Below are positions 1 to 7,164 of a DNA stretch of 43,044 nucleotides, one piece after another. The stretch is from the NCBI GenBank assembly GCA_022600515.1, contig JAHZKG010000014.1, positions 1-43,044 of the forward strand, in the 5' to 3' direction. The notes under the pieces were generated by a model that was not told the DNA's origin, did not search any database, and saw nothing but the letters and a program-made list of their open reading frames with translations. The DNA comes from Gammaproteobacteria bacterium (GTDB lineage: Bacteria; Pseudomonadota; Gammaproteobacteria; Legionellales; Legionellaceae). The stretch's first letter is position 1, and the number at the start of each line of letters is the position of its first letter. The position numbers were made by a program, and so were the translations under genes.

Positions 1-195
1 AAAGCGGCCTCAGGCGATTTAAATCAAATACTCAAAATGACGGTATATTTAATTAATTTATCTGATATTTCATGGGTTAATCAGGCAATGGCGCATTATT
101 TTACATCACCTTATCCGGCGCGCGTTGCGTTTGAAGTGTCTGCATTACCACGTGGTGCACGTGTTGAAATTGATGCCATGATGGCTTGTGCTTAA
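1..195 (+). CDS. RidA/YjgF-family protein, C-terminal part (5' end outside window)
   Basis: The first 195 bases are an open frame that ends in TAA and enters the window already coding, so about 64 C-terminal residues are visible. They contain the hallmarks of the RidA/YjgF/UK114 family: the LKMTVYLINLSDISWVNQA segment, then the PARVAFEVSALPRGARVEID tail, in which the Arg and the late Glu line the inter-subunit pocket. RidA proteins are small cytosolic trimers that hydrolyse reactive enamine/imine intermediates made by PLP enzymes such as threonine dehydratase. The start, promoter and N-terminal half are not in the window. Family membership is clear from sequence; the exact paralogue (RidA proper or a Rid1-7 relative) cannot be told from this half. 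Confidence 0.9.
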   Translation, partial: KAASGDLNQILKMTVYLINLSDISWVNQAMAHYFTSPYPARVAFEVSALPRGARVEIDAMMACA

Positions 196-212
196 AATGA
201 AAGGGGTTGTGT

Positions 213-617
213 ATGCTCACCTTGTTAGTGCTTGTGATTTTTTCCGCTGTATTCGTATTATTTACAGAAGAACTCACAGGTGTTTTTAAAAAATACTATG
301 ATATCTATTGGCTACGTGTAAGCGTACCGCTTGTTGTGCTGTCATGGATATGGATTTGGAATGACGAAACAATTCCCGTGATGTTAGAGTGTCTACAAGA
401 CCAACTTGATTTTGTGTTGAATCAACCTGCGCGTTTATTGCCTCATGCGTTTCAATGGATTATTCAAGCGCTGGTATTATTTATTTTAGCCAGTGTGCCA
501 GCATGGCTTTTGCACTGGAAATTTAGTCGAGAGATGCTGACGCCAGCTAGAGCAGAAATTGTCTCAACTGTTTATGCATTTTCTTGGGTGTTGTTAACAG
601 TTGTTTTGCTAGCTTAA
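213..617 (+). CDS. small hydrophobic inner-membrane protein, function unknown
   Basis: Encodes 134 residues. I place the start at the ATG at 213, preceded by AAAGGGG at 200-206, rather than at an upstream in-frame TTG at 207 that lies inside the ribosome-binding region. About four hydrophobic segments are visible: residues 1-17, roughly 32-48 (tryptophan-rich, WIWIW), about 78-100, and the C-terminal 18 residues. Charged patches lie between them. It begins 17 bases after the RidA-type gene on the same strand and could be co-transcribed with it. I recognise no family motif or catalytic residue. It is probably a real gene, because of the strong ribosome-binding site and even codon use, but no function can be offered. 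Confidence 0.7.
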   Translation: MLTLLVLVIFSAVFVLFTEELTGVFKKYYDIYWLRVSVPLVVLSWIWIWNDETIPVMLECLQDQLDFVLNQPARLLPHAFQWIIQALVLFILASVPAWLLHWKFSREMLTPARAEIVSTVYAFSWVLLTVVLLA

Positions 618-700
618 ACACTAACTGTTTTTTTATTTGACTTATTTGATGCTTTCTGATAATTTTCCGCCTGTTATTTAATCAATGCAGGTTGTTTAGT

Positions 701-1510
701 ATGACAAGTAGCTATCAAGGTGTTTTTTTTGAGTCTGCAGCAGTTCGTTCGAATGAAGTCACTGGGTTTAAAAGTCGTCCTTTAAAAACATCAAAACCTG
801 TTGTGCCACTTCATATTCAAAATAAGAAAACATCACAGAGCAAACCAATGAGTTGGTCTTCTCTTGTTCCTGTGTTGGGTGTTGCAGTACTTGGCTATGC
901 ATTTATTCCTTATTTTGCGTTGGGTCTTGCTGTGGGGGTGATCGATATTATAGTGAAGCTTGTGATATTAAGCTTGATGGCCGGATTAAATCTACTGTTA
1001 CCTGAGACTAATGAGGATATGAAGAGGGACGAGGAATTTTTGTGTGAATATCCCGTTTTGAAGGCATTTTTGTTCGCTGTTTTGGGCCCTGTTATAGAAG
1101 AAATATTGTTTCGGCTTATCTTACAATCTTTGTTGATACGTATATGTGTTTTTCTTGCTCCGACCTTGGCTTTAACCCCATTTTTTGCAACAGGACTAAG
1201 TGTTGCGGCCGCAGCTTCTATTGCTTTTACTGCTGTATGTTTTGGCTTGTCTCATCTGGGTAATACTATAAATAATGATAGTTATGCCCAATCTTTTCTA
1301 TGCACTATCAGTGGAATAGTGTACGGTGTGTTCGCAGTTCAATTTGGCATTGGAGCGGCAATTGCAGCACATATAGCAAATAATACGACTGCTGTGTCTT
1401 TGTGGATATTGTGTGAGGGAGCTGAAAGTAAAAAAATAGTAGAAGATGATGTTGAGGTTGAAGCTGAGGTTGATGTTGAAGCGAGTCCCAGTATGGCATT
1501 CGCTCCTTAA
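701..1510 (+). CDS. CPBP-family intramembrane metalloprotease (CAAX/Rce1-like)
   Basis: Encodes 269 residues from the ATG at 701; an in-frame TTG at 692 is less likely because CAGG at 688-691 fits the ATG. Several membrane segments follow a basic N-terminal region of about 55 residues. The three signature motifs of the CPBP (Abi/Rce1) family are all present in order: EEILFR (EExxxR), FGLSH (FxxxH) and HIANN (HxxxN). They supply the glutamates, histidines and asparagine of the intramembrane active site. Members cleave substrates near the membrane, for example prenylated CAAX proteins in eukaryotes or bacteriocin-related peptides in bacteria; the substrate here is unknown. After the last helix comes a cytosolic tail of about 30 residues rich in Asp/Glu/Val in an imperfect VEVEAE-like repeat, which is unusual for the family. 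It stands alone, with a converging gene 4 bases downstream. Confidence 0.85.
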   Translation: MTSSYQGVFFESAAVRSNEVTGFKSRPLKTSKPVVPLHIQNKKTSQSKPMSWSSLVPVLGVAVLGYAFIPYFALGLAVGVIDIIVKLVILSLMAGLNLLLPETNEDMKRDEEFLCEYPVLKAFLFAVLGPVIEEILFRLILQSLLIRICVFLAPTLALTPFFATGLSVAAAASIAFTAVCFGLSHLGNTINNDSYAQSFLCTISGIVYGVFAVQFGIGAAIAAHIANNTTAVSLWILCEGAESKKIVEDDVEVEAEVDVEASPSMAFAP

Positions 1511-1514
1511 CGTT

Positions 1515-2075
1515 TTATGCTTTTTTTGCTTTAGCCTGTTTAGGTACGGCGATAATTTGCATAATACCCAATGCGCCTGACTTGTTGAGTGAAATCAAGA
1601 GCTCAACGTTCAAAGCCTGTAACACTTGTTTTTCTTTATTTTGATAAGTGACTTTAAGTGGGATAGAGACTTTCCATTGTTTATCTTTGATGTTCTGAAT
1701 GGTAGATTTACCACTGATTTTACTGGTGACGACTAACTGATTTTTTTCAATTGCCTCGAGGTTTCCAGAGGTTTTTAGTGCTTCATTAAAGGCCGTCCAG
1801 CCTTGCTTTGTGTAACATGTTTTCAGCGCATCAAGTTCTGTTTGTAGGCTTTTGGGATTAAACTTAAAAGATTGAATAGCCGCATTTTCAGCCCAGGTAG
1901 ATAATAGAGGTTGTTCAACGGTGGCTGCATTTTTAGTAAGTTTGTATTGGCAATTAATCACAGCAGGTGTTGTTTCAGCCGCTGGGGTAGCAGGGGCTGT
2001 ATCGGAAAAGCAAATAATCGGTGAGCATGTGAGCAACATCAGCATCAAAAAGTGTTTTTTTGTTGAAGCAATCAT
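1515..2075 (-). CDS. secreted IcmL/DotI C-terminal-domain-like protein
   Basis: Encodes 186 residues; ATG at 2075-2073 with AAAGGAG just upstream. Residues 1-24 form a signal peptide (hydrophobic LMLMLLTCSPIICF core). The rest resembles the periplasmic domain of DotI/IcmL: a WAxxAxxxxxxFxxxxxxxxLxxLxxxYTxxGWxxFxxAL-type block, then SGNLxxIxxxxLVVxS, a WKVxIPLxVTYQ strand and a C-terminal GIMQIIAVP ending. DotI/IcmL is an inner-membrane core component of the Dot/Icm (type IVB) secretion system, related to conjugation TraM. This protein lacks the N-terminal transmembrane anchor region of true DotI and is instead exported whole. Many Legionellales genomes carry such 'IcmL-like' paralogues away from the dot/icm loci. 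No other dot/icm gene is present here. The assignment is from remembered family sequence, not a search. Confidence 0.75.
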   Translation of the reverse strand: MIASTKKHFLMLMLLTCSPIICFSDTAPATPAAETTPAVINCQYKLTKNAATVEQPLLSTWAENAAIQSFKFNPKSLQTELDALKTCYTKQGWTAFNEALKTSGNLEAIEKNQLVVTSKISGKSTIQNIKDKQWKVSIPLKVTYQNKEKQVLQALNVELLISLNKSGALGIMQIIAVPKQAKAKKA

Positions 2076-2237
2076 TGAAACAACTCCTTTGTTAATAGGA
2101 AATAAAATTTTTTAATTTTAATTTATCTCATCATGAAGTAAATTAAAAAAAATCGCTAGTTTTTTAAGCTTTAATCGCTTGTTCGTTTTTATAAAGCATG
2201 CTAATAATTTATTAAATATTATGATAAGGATGTCATC

Positions 2238-3809
2238 ATGCGAAGACAGTGGTATTTGGCTTTAGGTGTTATTTTACTGAGCTTTTTTTTATTGTTTGTT
2301 ATGGCGCATGCGGTCTATTGGTTTATTTTGGTTTTAGTGCCTTTGATTGCTTTGTGGATTTATGATGTTAAACAAACCAAACATACGATTTTGCGCAATT
2401 TTCCCATCATGGGGCATATGCGGTATATTTTGGAATTTTTCAGGCCTGAAATTCAACAGTATTTTATTGCAGATGATGAAGAAGAACGGCCATTTAACCG
2501 GGAAATTCGGTCGTTAATTTATGAGCGCTCTAAAAATGTTCGAGATACCGTCCCATTTGGTACCGATAGAGATATTCTAGAAGTAGGTTATACCTGGGCT
2601 GAACATTCACTGGCACCTAAAAAAGCGCCTGAATCAGGTGCGCGTGTTGTTGTAGGCGGCGAGGCCTGCCAAAAGCCGTATAATGCATCTCGATTAAATA
2701 TTTCGGCCATGAGCTTTGGTGCGCTGTCAGCCCATGCCATTATGGCATTGAATAAAGGCGCTCAATTGGGTGGTTTTGCGCATAATACAGGTGAGGGCGG
2801 ACTCAGTACCTATCATCTGCAAGGAGGCGATTTAATCTTTCAAGTGGGTACAGGTTATTTTGGTTGCAGAGATAAACAAGGCTTATTTGATGAAGATGAA
2901 TTTCAAGTAGAAGCAACGCGCGACGAAGTTAAAATGATTGAAGTTAAGCTCTCACAAGGGGCTAAACCTTCACATGGCGGTATTTTACCAGCAGTTAAAA
3001 TGAGCTCGGAAATTGCACATATTCGTAAAGTATCTATGGGGCAAGATGTGATTTCTCCCCCGGCGCACTCAACGTTTGATTCGCCTAAAGGCTTAATACA
3101 ATTTGTAGAACGATTACGTGAGTTATCAGGCGGTAAACCCGTCGGCTTTAAACTTTGTATTGGCCGAAAAAGTGAATTTCTAGGTATTTGTAAAGCCATG
3201 CTTGCGCTGGATAGCTATCCTGATTTTATTACCGTTGACGGTGCTGAAGGCGGAACGGGTGCGGCCCCACTTGAATATACGAATCGCTTAGGTGAGCCGC
3301 TCGAATCAGGGCTTTCTTTTGTGCATAATGCGTTGGTTGGGATTGGAATCCGCGATAAAATAAAAATTATTTGTAGCGGAAAAATCACAACAGGGTTTGA
3401 TATTATTGCGCATTTGGCGATGGGTGCTGATTTATGTAACGTCGCAAGAACCATGATGATGAGTATTGGGTGTGTGCAATCCAAGCAATGCCATGCAAAT
3501 ACTTGCCCAACAGGGGTTGCAACGCAAGATAAGCGCTTGCAAAAAGGCCTTGTGGTCGATCAGAAAAAGCATCGGGCGGCCAATTTTCATAAAAATACCA
3601 TGAAAAGCTTTTTAGATTTATTAGGCAGTATGGGCCTTGAGTCACCTGAAGCACTTACGCCTGCACATATTATTCGTCGTGTAGATAATAACGAAGTGAA
3701 GCCGTTAAGTCAGGTATATACCTATCTTGAGTCTGGGCAGCTATTAGGTAAAAAAATACCGGACGAATATAAAGTATATTGGGATGCATCTGATGCAGAT
3801 AGGTTTTAA
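2238..3809 (+). CDS. membrane-anchored FMN-binding glutamate synthase domain protein
   Basis: Encodes 523 residues. Two hydrophobic segments at residues 5-27 and about 29-42 anchor the N terminus. The remainder is a glutamate-synthase (GltB central/FMN) domain: NISAMSFGALS at the start of the barrel, EGGLSTYH, SQGAKPSHGG (conserved K and G), a VDGAEGGTGAAP phosphate-binding loop and GADLCNVARTMM. The 3Fe-4S cysteine signature C-x5-C-x4-C is intact within CVQSKQCHANTCPTG. There is no class II amidotransferase or GXGXG domain, so it is not a complete GltB. Related stand-alone proteins (YerD-like) are annotated 'FMN-binding glutamate synthase family'. They presumably transfer electrons in an amination or oxidoreduction reaction, but the substrate is unknown. 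It is followed by a strong hairpin before acs. Confidence 0.88.
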   Translation: MRRQWYLALGVILLSFFLLFVMAHAVYWFILVLVPLIALWIYDVKQTKHTILRNFPIMGHMRYILEFFRPEIQQYFIADDEEERPFNREIRSLIYERSKNVRDTVPFGTDRDILEVGYTWAEHSLAPKKAPESGARVVVGGEACQKPYNASRLNISAMSFGALSAHAIMALNKGAQLGGFAHNTGEGGLSTYHLQGGDLIFQVGTGYFGCRDKQGLFDEDEFQVEATRDEVKMIEVKLSQGAKPSHGGILPAVKMSSEIAHIRKVSMGQDVISPPAHSTFDSPKGLIQFVERLRELSGGKPVGFKLCIGRKSEFLGICKAMLALDSYPDFITVDGAEGGTGAAPLEYTNRLGEPLESGLSFVHNALVGIGIRDKIKIICSGKITTGFDIIAHLAMGADLCNVARTMMMSIGCVQSKQCHANTCPTGVATQDKRLQKGLVVDQKKHRAANFHKNTMKSFLDLLGSMGLESPEALTPAHIIRRVDNNEVKPLSQVYTYLESGQLLGKKIPDEYKVYWDASDADRF

Positions 3810-3837
3810 TCAATACAGTACAATAAGTGCTAGTTCA

Positions 3838-3869
3838 TTGAGTATGTCTGAAGGCTAAGGCATACTCAA
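3838..3869 (+). terminator. hairpin between the glutamate-synthase-domain gene and acs
   Basis: TTGAGTATG at 3838-3846 pairs perfectly with CATACTCAA at 3861-3869. The stem extends inward by one wobble and two further pairs, leaving an 8-base loop (3850-3857). The stem is followed by GGCTGTTTTAT, so the U-tract is short and offset. It begins 28 bases after the preceding stop and ends 11 bases before the acs ATG at 3881. It probably ends the upstream transcript, or forms a structure in the acs leader. Confidence 0.55.
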
Positions 3870-3880
3870 GGCTGTTTTAT

Positions 3881-5794
3881 ATGGACATAAGCATTATGAC
3901 AAACTTAGCAACTTCTTACCCTGTTCCCGAAGCATTTTCACGTACAACACGCGTTACCCCAGCTGCTTATGAAACAATGTACCAGGCCTCTATCGATAAT
4001 TCTGATGCATTTTGGGATGAGCAAGCAAAAGCATATATTAGTTGGGAAACGCCCTGGCATACAACACGGACAGGTGATTTTAGTACATATGATATTTCAT
4101 GGTTCGTCGGTGGTAAGTTAAACGCTTGTTATAATTGTGTTGATAGACACCTTGAAACACGAGGCCATCAAACCGCTTTAATTTGGGAAGGAAATCATCC
4201 TGATGAGCAACAATACTTAACTTATTTTGAACTGCATGAGCAAGTGTGTCGTCTTGCCAATGTGTTAAAAGCACTTGGGGTTGAGGCTGGCGATCGCGTC
4301 GGCATTTATTTGCCGATGGTGCCTGAAGCGCTGATTGCAATGCTGGCTACAGCACGTATTGGTGCGGTGCACTCGGTTGTGTTTGGTGGTTTTTCAGCAG
4401 AAGCACTCGCAAATCGCTTAAACGATGCAGCGTGCAAGTTACTGATTACCGCGGATGGCAGTTATCGCGGTGATAAACAGATTGCGTTTAAAGCAACCGT
4501 AGATGAAGCCTTACTGCTATCTCCAACCGTCCAGCAGGTGCTTGTTGTGAAACGTACGGGTGCAGATATTGCCTGGAACACGTCACGTGATATTTGGTAT
4601 CACGAGGCACTGGATGCTGTTTCATCTCATTGTGAGCCGGTGTGGATGGACTCAGATGCACCGCTTTTTATTTTGTATACCTCAGGTTCTACAGGAAAGC
4701 CCAAAGGTATTTTGCATTCAACCGGAGGCTATTTGGTTTACGCTGCGATGACCTATGCATTGGTGTTTGATAGCCAAGAGGATGATATCTACTGGTGTAC
4801 TGCCGATGTGGGTTGGATTACAGGGCACTCCTATGGCGTGTATGGACCCTTGGCAAATGGGACGTCCGTGCTGTTGTATGAAGGTCTACCCAATTATCCA
4901 ACACCTGCCAGATGCTGGGAAATGATAGATAGGCATCAAGTGACTGTATTTTATACGGCACCCACAGCGCTTAGAAGCTTAAGGTGCGAAGGCGATAAAT
5001 TTTTAGACACAAGCCAGCGTACGAGTTTACGCTTACTGGGCAGTGTGGGCGAACCGATAAACCCTGATGTTTGGGTGTGGTATCACACGGTGGTTGGCAA
5101 AGGCCGTTGTCCGATTGTGAATACGTGGTGGCAAACAGAAACGGGTGGTATTTTAATTACGCCTCTACCCGGTGCGATGACGCTTGAAGCGGCTTCAGCG
5201 GGTAAGCCTTTTTTTGGTATTGTACCTGATATTGTTGCAGGTAAACTCGTGATTAAAACCCCTTGGCCTGGCATGATGAAAACAGTCTATGGCGACAAAT
5301 CTCGCTTTATTACAACCTATTTGAGTGAAGTGCCAGGTGCGTATCTAACCGGTGATTTAGCACGTATCAATACGTCGGGACATTATTTTATCAAAGGCCG
5401 TTCAGATGATGTGATTCAAGTCTCCGGACATCGGTTGGGTACAGAAGAGCTTGAAAGTGCTTTGGTTTCTTCGCCTGAAGTATCGGAGGCGGCCGTCGTT
5501 GGTGTGCCGGATGTAATTAAAGGTGAGTCTATTTATGCTTTTGTAACATTGAAAGCAGGAGCCGTTGCAACGGATGAATTAAAAAAAGCGTTGATTGCGC
5601 ATGTGCGCGTAGTGATAGGGCCGATTGCAACGCTTGACACAATACAATGGAGTGATAGGCTACCTAAAACACGTTCAGGTAAAATCATGCGGCGTTTATT
5701 AAGGCAGATTGCCAGCGGACAAACCAGTGATTTTGGTGATGTATCAACGCTTGCAGAGCCTGCTGTTATTCAACAATTGCTCGAGGCATTATGA
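3881..5794 (+). CDS. acs: acetyl-CoA synthetase (AMP-forming)
   Basis: Encodes 637 residues, close to the usual ~650. It activates acetate to acetyl-CoA through acetyl-AMP in the cytosol. Visible motifs are the P-loop-like YTSGSTGKPKG, the A5 region NTWWQTETGG (whose Trp shortens the acyl pocket and favours acetate over longer acids), YLTGDLA with the ribose-binding Asp, GRSDDVIQVSGHRLGT at the hinge, and the C-terminal PKTRSGKIMRR with the catalytic, acetylation-prone Lys. The N-terminal block with KLNACYNCVDRH is typical of Acs/PrpE. Start is ATG at 3881; an in-frame ATG at 3896 is an alternative and neither has a strong ribosome-binding site. The stop overlaps the next gene in an ATGA, so the two are translationally coupled. 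Propionyl-CoA synthetase is the main alternative; the TETGGILITPLPG stretch argues for Acs. Confidence 0.93.
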   Translation: MDISIMTNLATSYPVPEAFSRTTRVTPAAYETMYQASIDNSDAFWDEQAKAYISWETPWHTTRTGDFSTYDISWFVGGKLNACYNCVDRHLETRGHQTALIWEGNHPDEQQYLTYFELHEQVCRLANVLKALGVEAGDRVGIYLPMVPEALIAMLATARIGAVHSVVFGGFSAEALANRLNDAACKLLITADGSYRGDKQIAFKATVDEALLLSPTVQQVLVVKRTGADIAWNTSRDIWYHEALDAVSSHCEPVWMDSDAPLFILYTSGSTGKPKGILHSTGGYLVYAAMTYALVFDSQEDDIYWCTADVGWITGHSYGVYGPLANGTSVLLYEGLPNYPTPARCWEMIDRHQVTVFYTAPTALRSLRCEGDKFLDTSQRTSLRLLGSVGEPINPDVWVWYHTVVGKGRCPIVNTWWQTETGGILITPLPGAMTLEAASAGKPFFGIVPDIVAGKLVIKTPWPGMMKTVYGDKSRFITTYLSEVPGAYLTGDLARINTSGHYFIKGRSDDVIQVSGHRLGTEELESALVSSPEVSEAAVVGVPDVIKGESIYAFVTLKAGAVATDELKKALIAHVRVVIGPIATLDTIQWSDRLPKTRSGKIMRRLLRQIASGQTSDFGDVSTLAEPAVIQQLLEAL

Positions 5795-7164
5795 ATCACA
5801 CTGTATTTATTAATCGTATTTTAAATTTAAAAAAAATCAAAGTGATTGGTTTGGATATGGATCATACGTTGATTCGATACAAAACCGAGCATTTTGAAGC
5901 ATTGGTATTTGAATTAGTGATTGAGGCTTTGATTAAGACCAAGCAGTATCCTGAGTCAATCCGTGCGTTTAAATTTAATATGAAAGGGGCCATCCGTGGA
6001 TTAGTAGTGGATACAGAGCATGGCAATATTTTAAAGCTTAATCGATATGCCGCTATTCGACAGAGTTACCATGGTACAAAACCCATTGATTTTAAGGCGC
6101 AGCAAGCATTTTATGGCAGTACTTATATTGATTTAAACCATCCAAATTATTCTGTGATTGATACCTCGTTCTCGATTTCTTTTTGTATATTATATTGTCA
6201 GTTGGTTGATTTAAAAGACAAAAATAAAGCAGCGCTTCCAAGTTATCACACACTGGCAGATGATTTATTAGAAGTCGTTGATCTTGTGCATGCAAATGGA
6301 AGTTTAAAGCAAAAAATTGCGAAAAATCTTGAGCATTTTGTGATGAAAGATGGGCATCTTGTCGATGCCATGGCACGTTTTATTCAATACGGAAAGAAAA
6401 TATTAATTATTACGAATTCAGAATATAAATACACCAAAATATTACTGGATTACGCCATTAATCCATTCTTACCTCAAGGTAAGACATGGGCCGATTTTTT
6501 TGAATATGTGATAGCAAAGTCTCATAAACCGCGGTTTTTTTATGATAACTTACCGTTTTTAAAAATTGATGCTCAAACCGGTGTGATGCGTGACTTAGAA
6601 GGTCCTTTGTTGCCGGGCGTTTATCAAGGGGGTAATGCGGTACAATTGACAAATGCACTTGGTTTTGGCGGAGATGAGATTCTTTATATTGGCGATCATA
6701 TTTATGGCGATATTCTTCGCCTAAAAAAAGCCTGTAACTGGCGGACAGCTTTGGTGGTTGAAGAGCTAGGCACAGAGATTAAAGCACAAAAAAAAGCATT
6801 ACCTGTTGAGAAAAAAATATCGAATAATATGCAGAAAAAACGTCATTTAGAGCAAGAATATGTACGGTTATCAACTTGTAAATTGGATGAAAAAACCGAT
6901 AAGCATGATGCGGCTATTCGTTTGCTTCAAGGTGATATTACAGCGCTTGATACCCAGGTGTCTGATTTACTCATACAAGAACGTCAGTTTTATAATATAA
7001 CCTGGGGGCAAGTGTTTAGAGCCGGCGCGGAAGAAAGCTTTTTTGCGCATCAAGTTGACCGATATGCCTGCATTTATATGGAAAAGTTGAGCGATTTATT
7101 TTCTTGCTCACCGCTCACTTATTTTCGCGCAGACAGGCGTGTTTTACCGCATGATGTCACCTAG
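5791..7164 (+). CDS. HAD-IG family 5'-nucleotidase
   Basis: Encodes 457 residues, starting inside the acs stop codon (ATGA overlap). It belongs to the HAD-superfamily, subfamily IG purine 5'-nucleotidases (cN-II-like). Motif I is GLDMDHTLIRY with nucleophile and acid/base Asp; motif II lies in KILIITNS; motif III/IV is GDEILYIGDHIYGDILRLKK with the metal-binding Asp and the Lys. A helical, charged insertion at about residues 335-400 (EKKISNNMQKKRHLEQEY and following) could form a coiled coil. Family members dephosphorylate IMP/GMP-type nucleotides; the exact substrate is not visible. Legionella has a structurally solved homologue. It ends directly against the oppositely oriented transporter gene, with no gap between the two stop codons. 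Coupling to acs suggests co-expression, but the functional link is unclear. Confidence 0.9.
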   Translation: MNHTVFINRILNLKKIKVIGLDMDHTLIRYKTEHFEALVFELVIEALIKTKQYPESIRAFKFNMKGAIRGLVVDTEHGNILKLNRYAAIRQSYHGTKPIDFKAQQAFYGSTYIDLNHPNYSVIDTSFSISFCILYCQLVDLKDKNKAALPSYHTLADDLLEVVDLVHANGSLKQKIAKNLEHFVMKDGHLVDAMARFIQYGKKILIITNSEYKYTKILLDYAINPFLPQGKTWADFFEYVIAKSHKPRFFYDNLPFLKIDAQTGVMRDLEGPLLPGVYQGGNAVQLTNALGFGGDEILYIGDHIYGDILRLKKACNWRTALVVEELGTEIKAQKKALPVEKKISNNMQKKRHLEQEYVRLSTCKLDEKTDKHDAAIRLLQGDITALDTQVSDLLIQERQFYNITWGQVFRAGAEESFFAHQVDRYACIYMEKLSDLFSCSPLTYFRADRRVLPHDVT

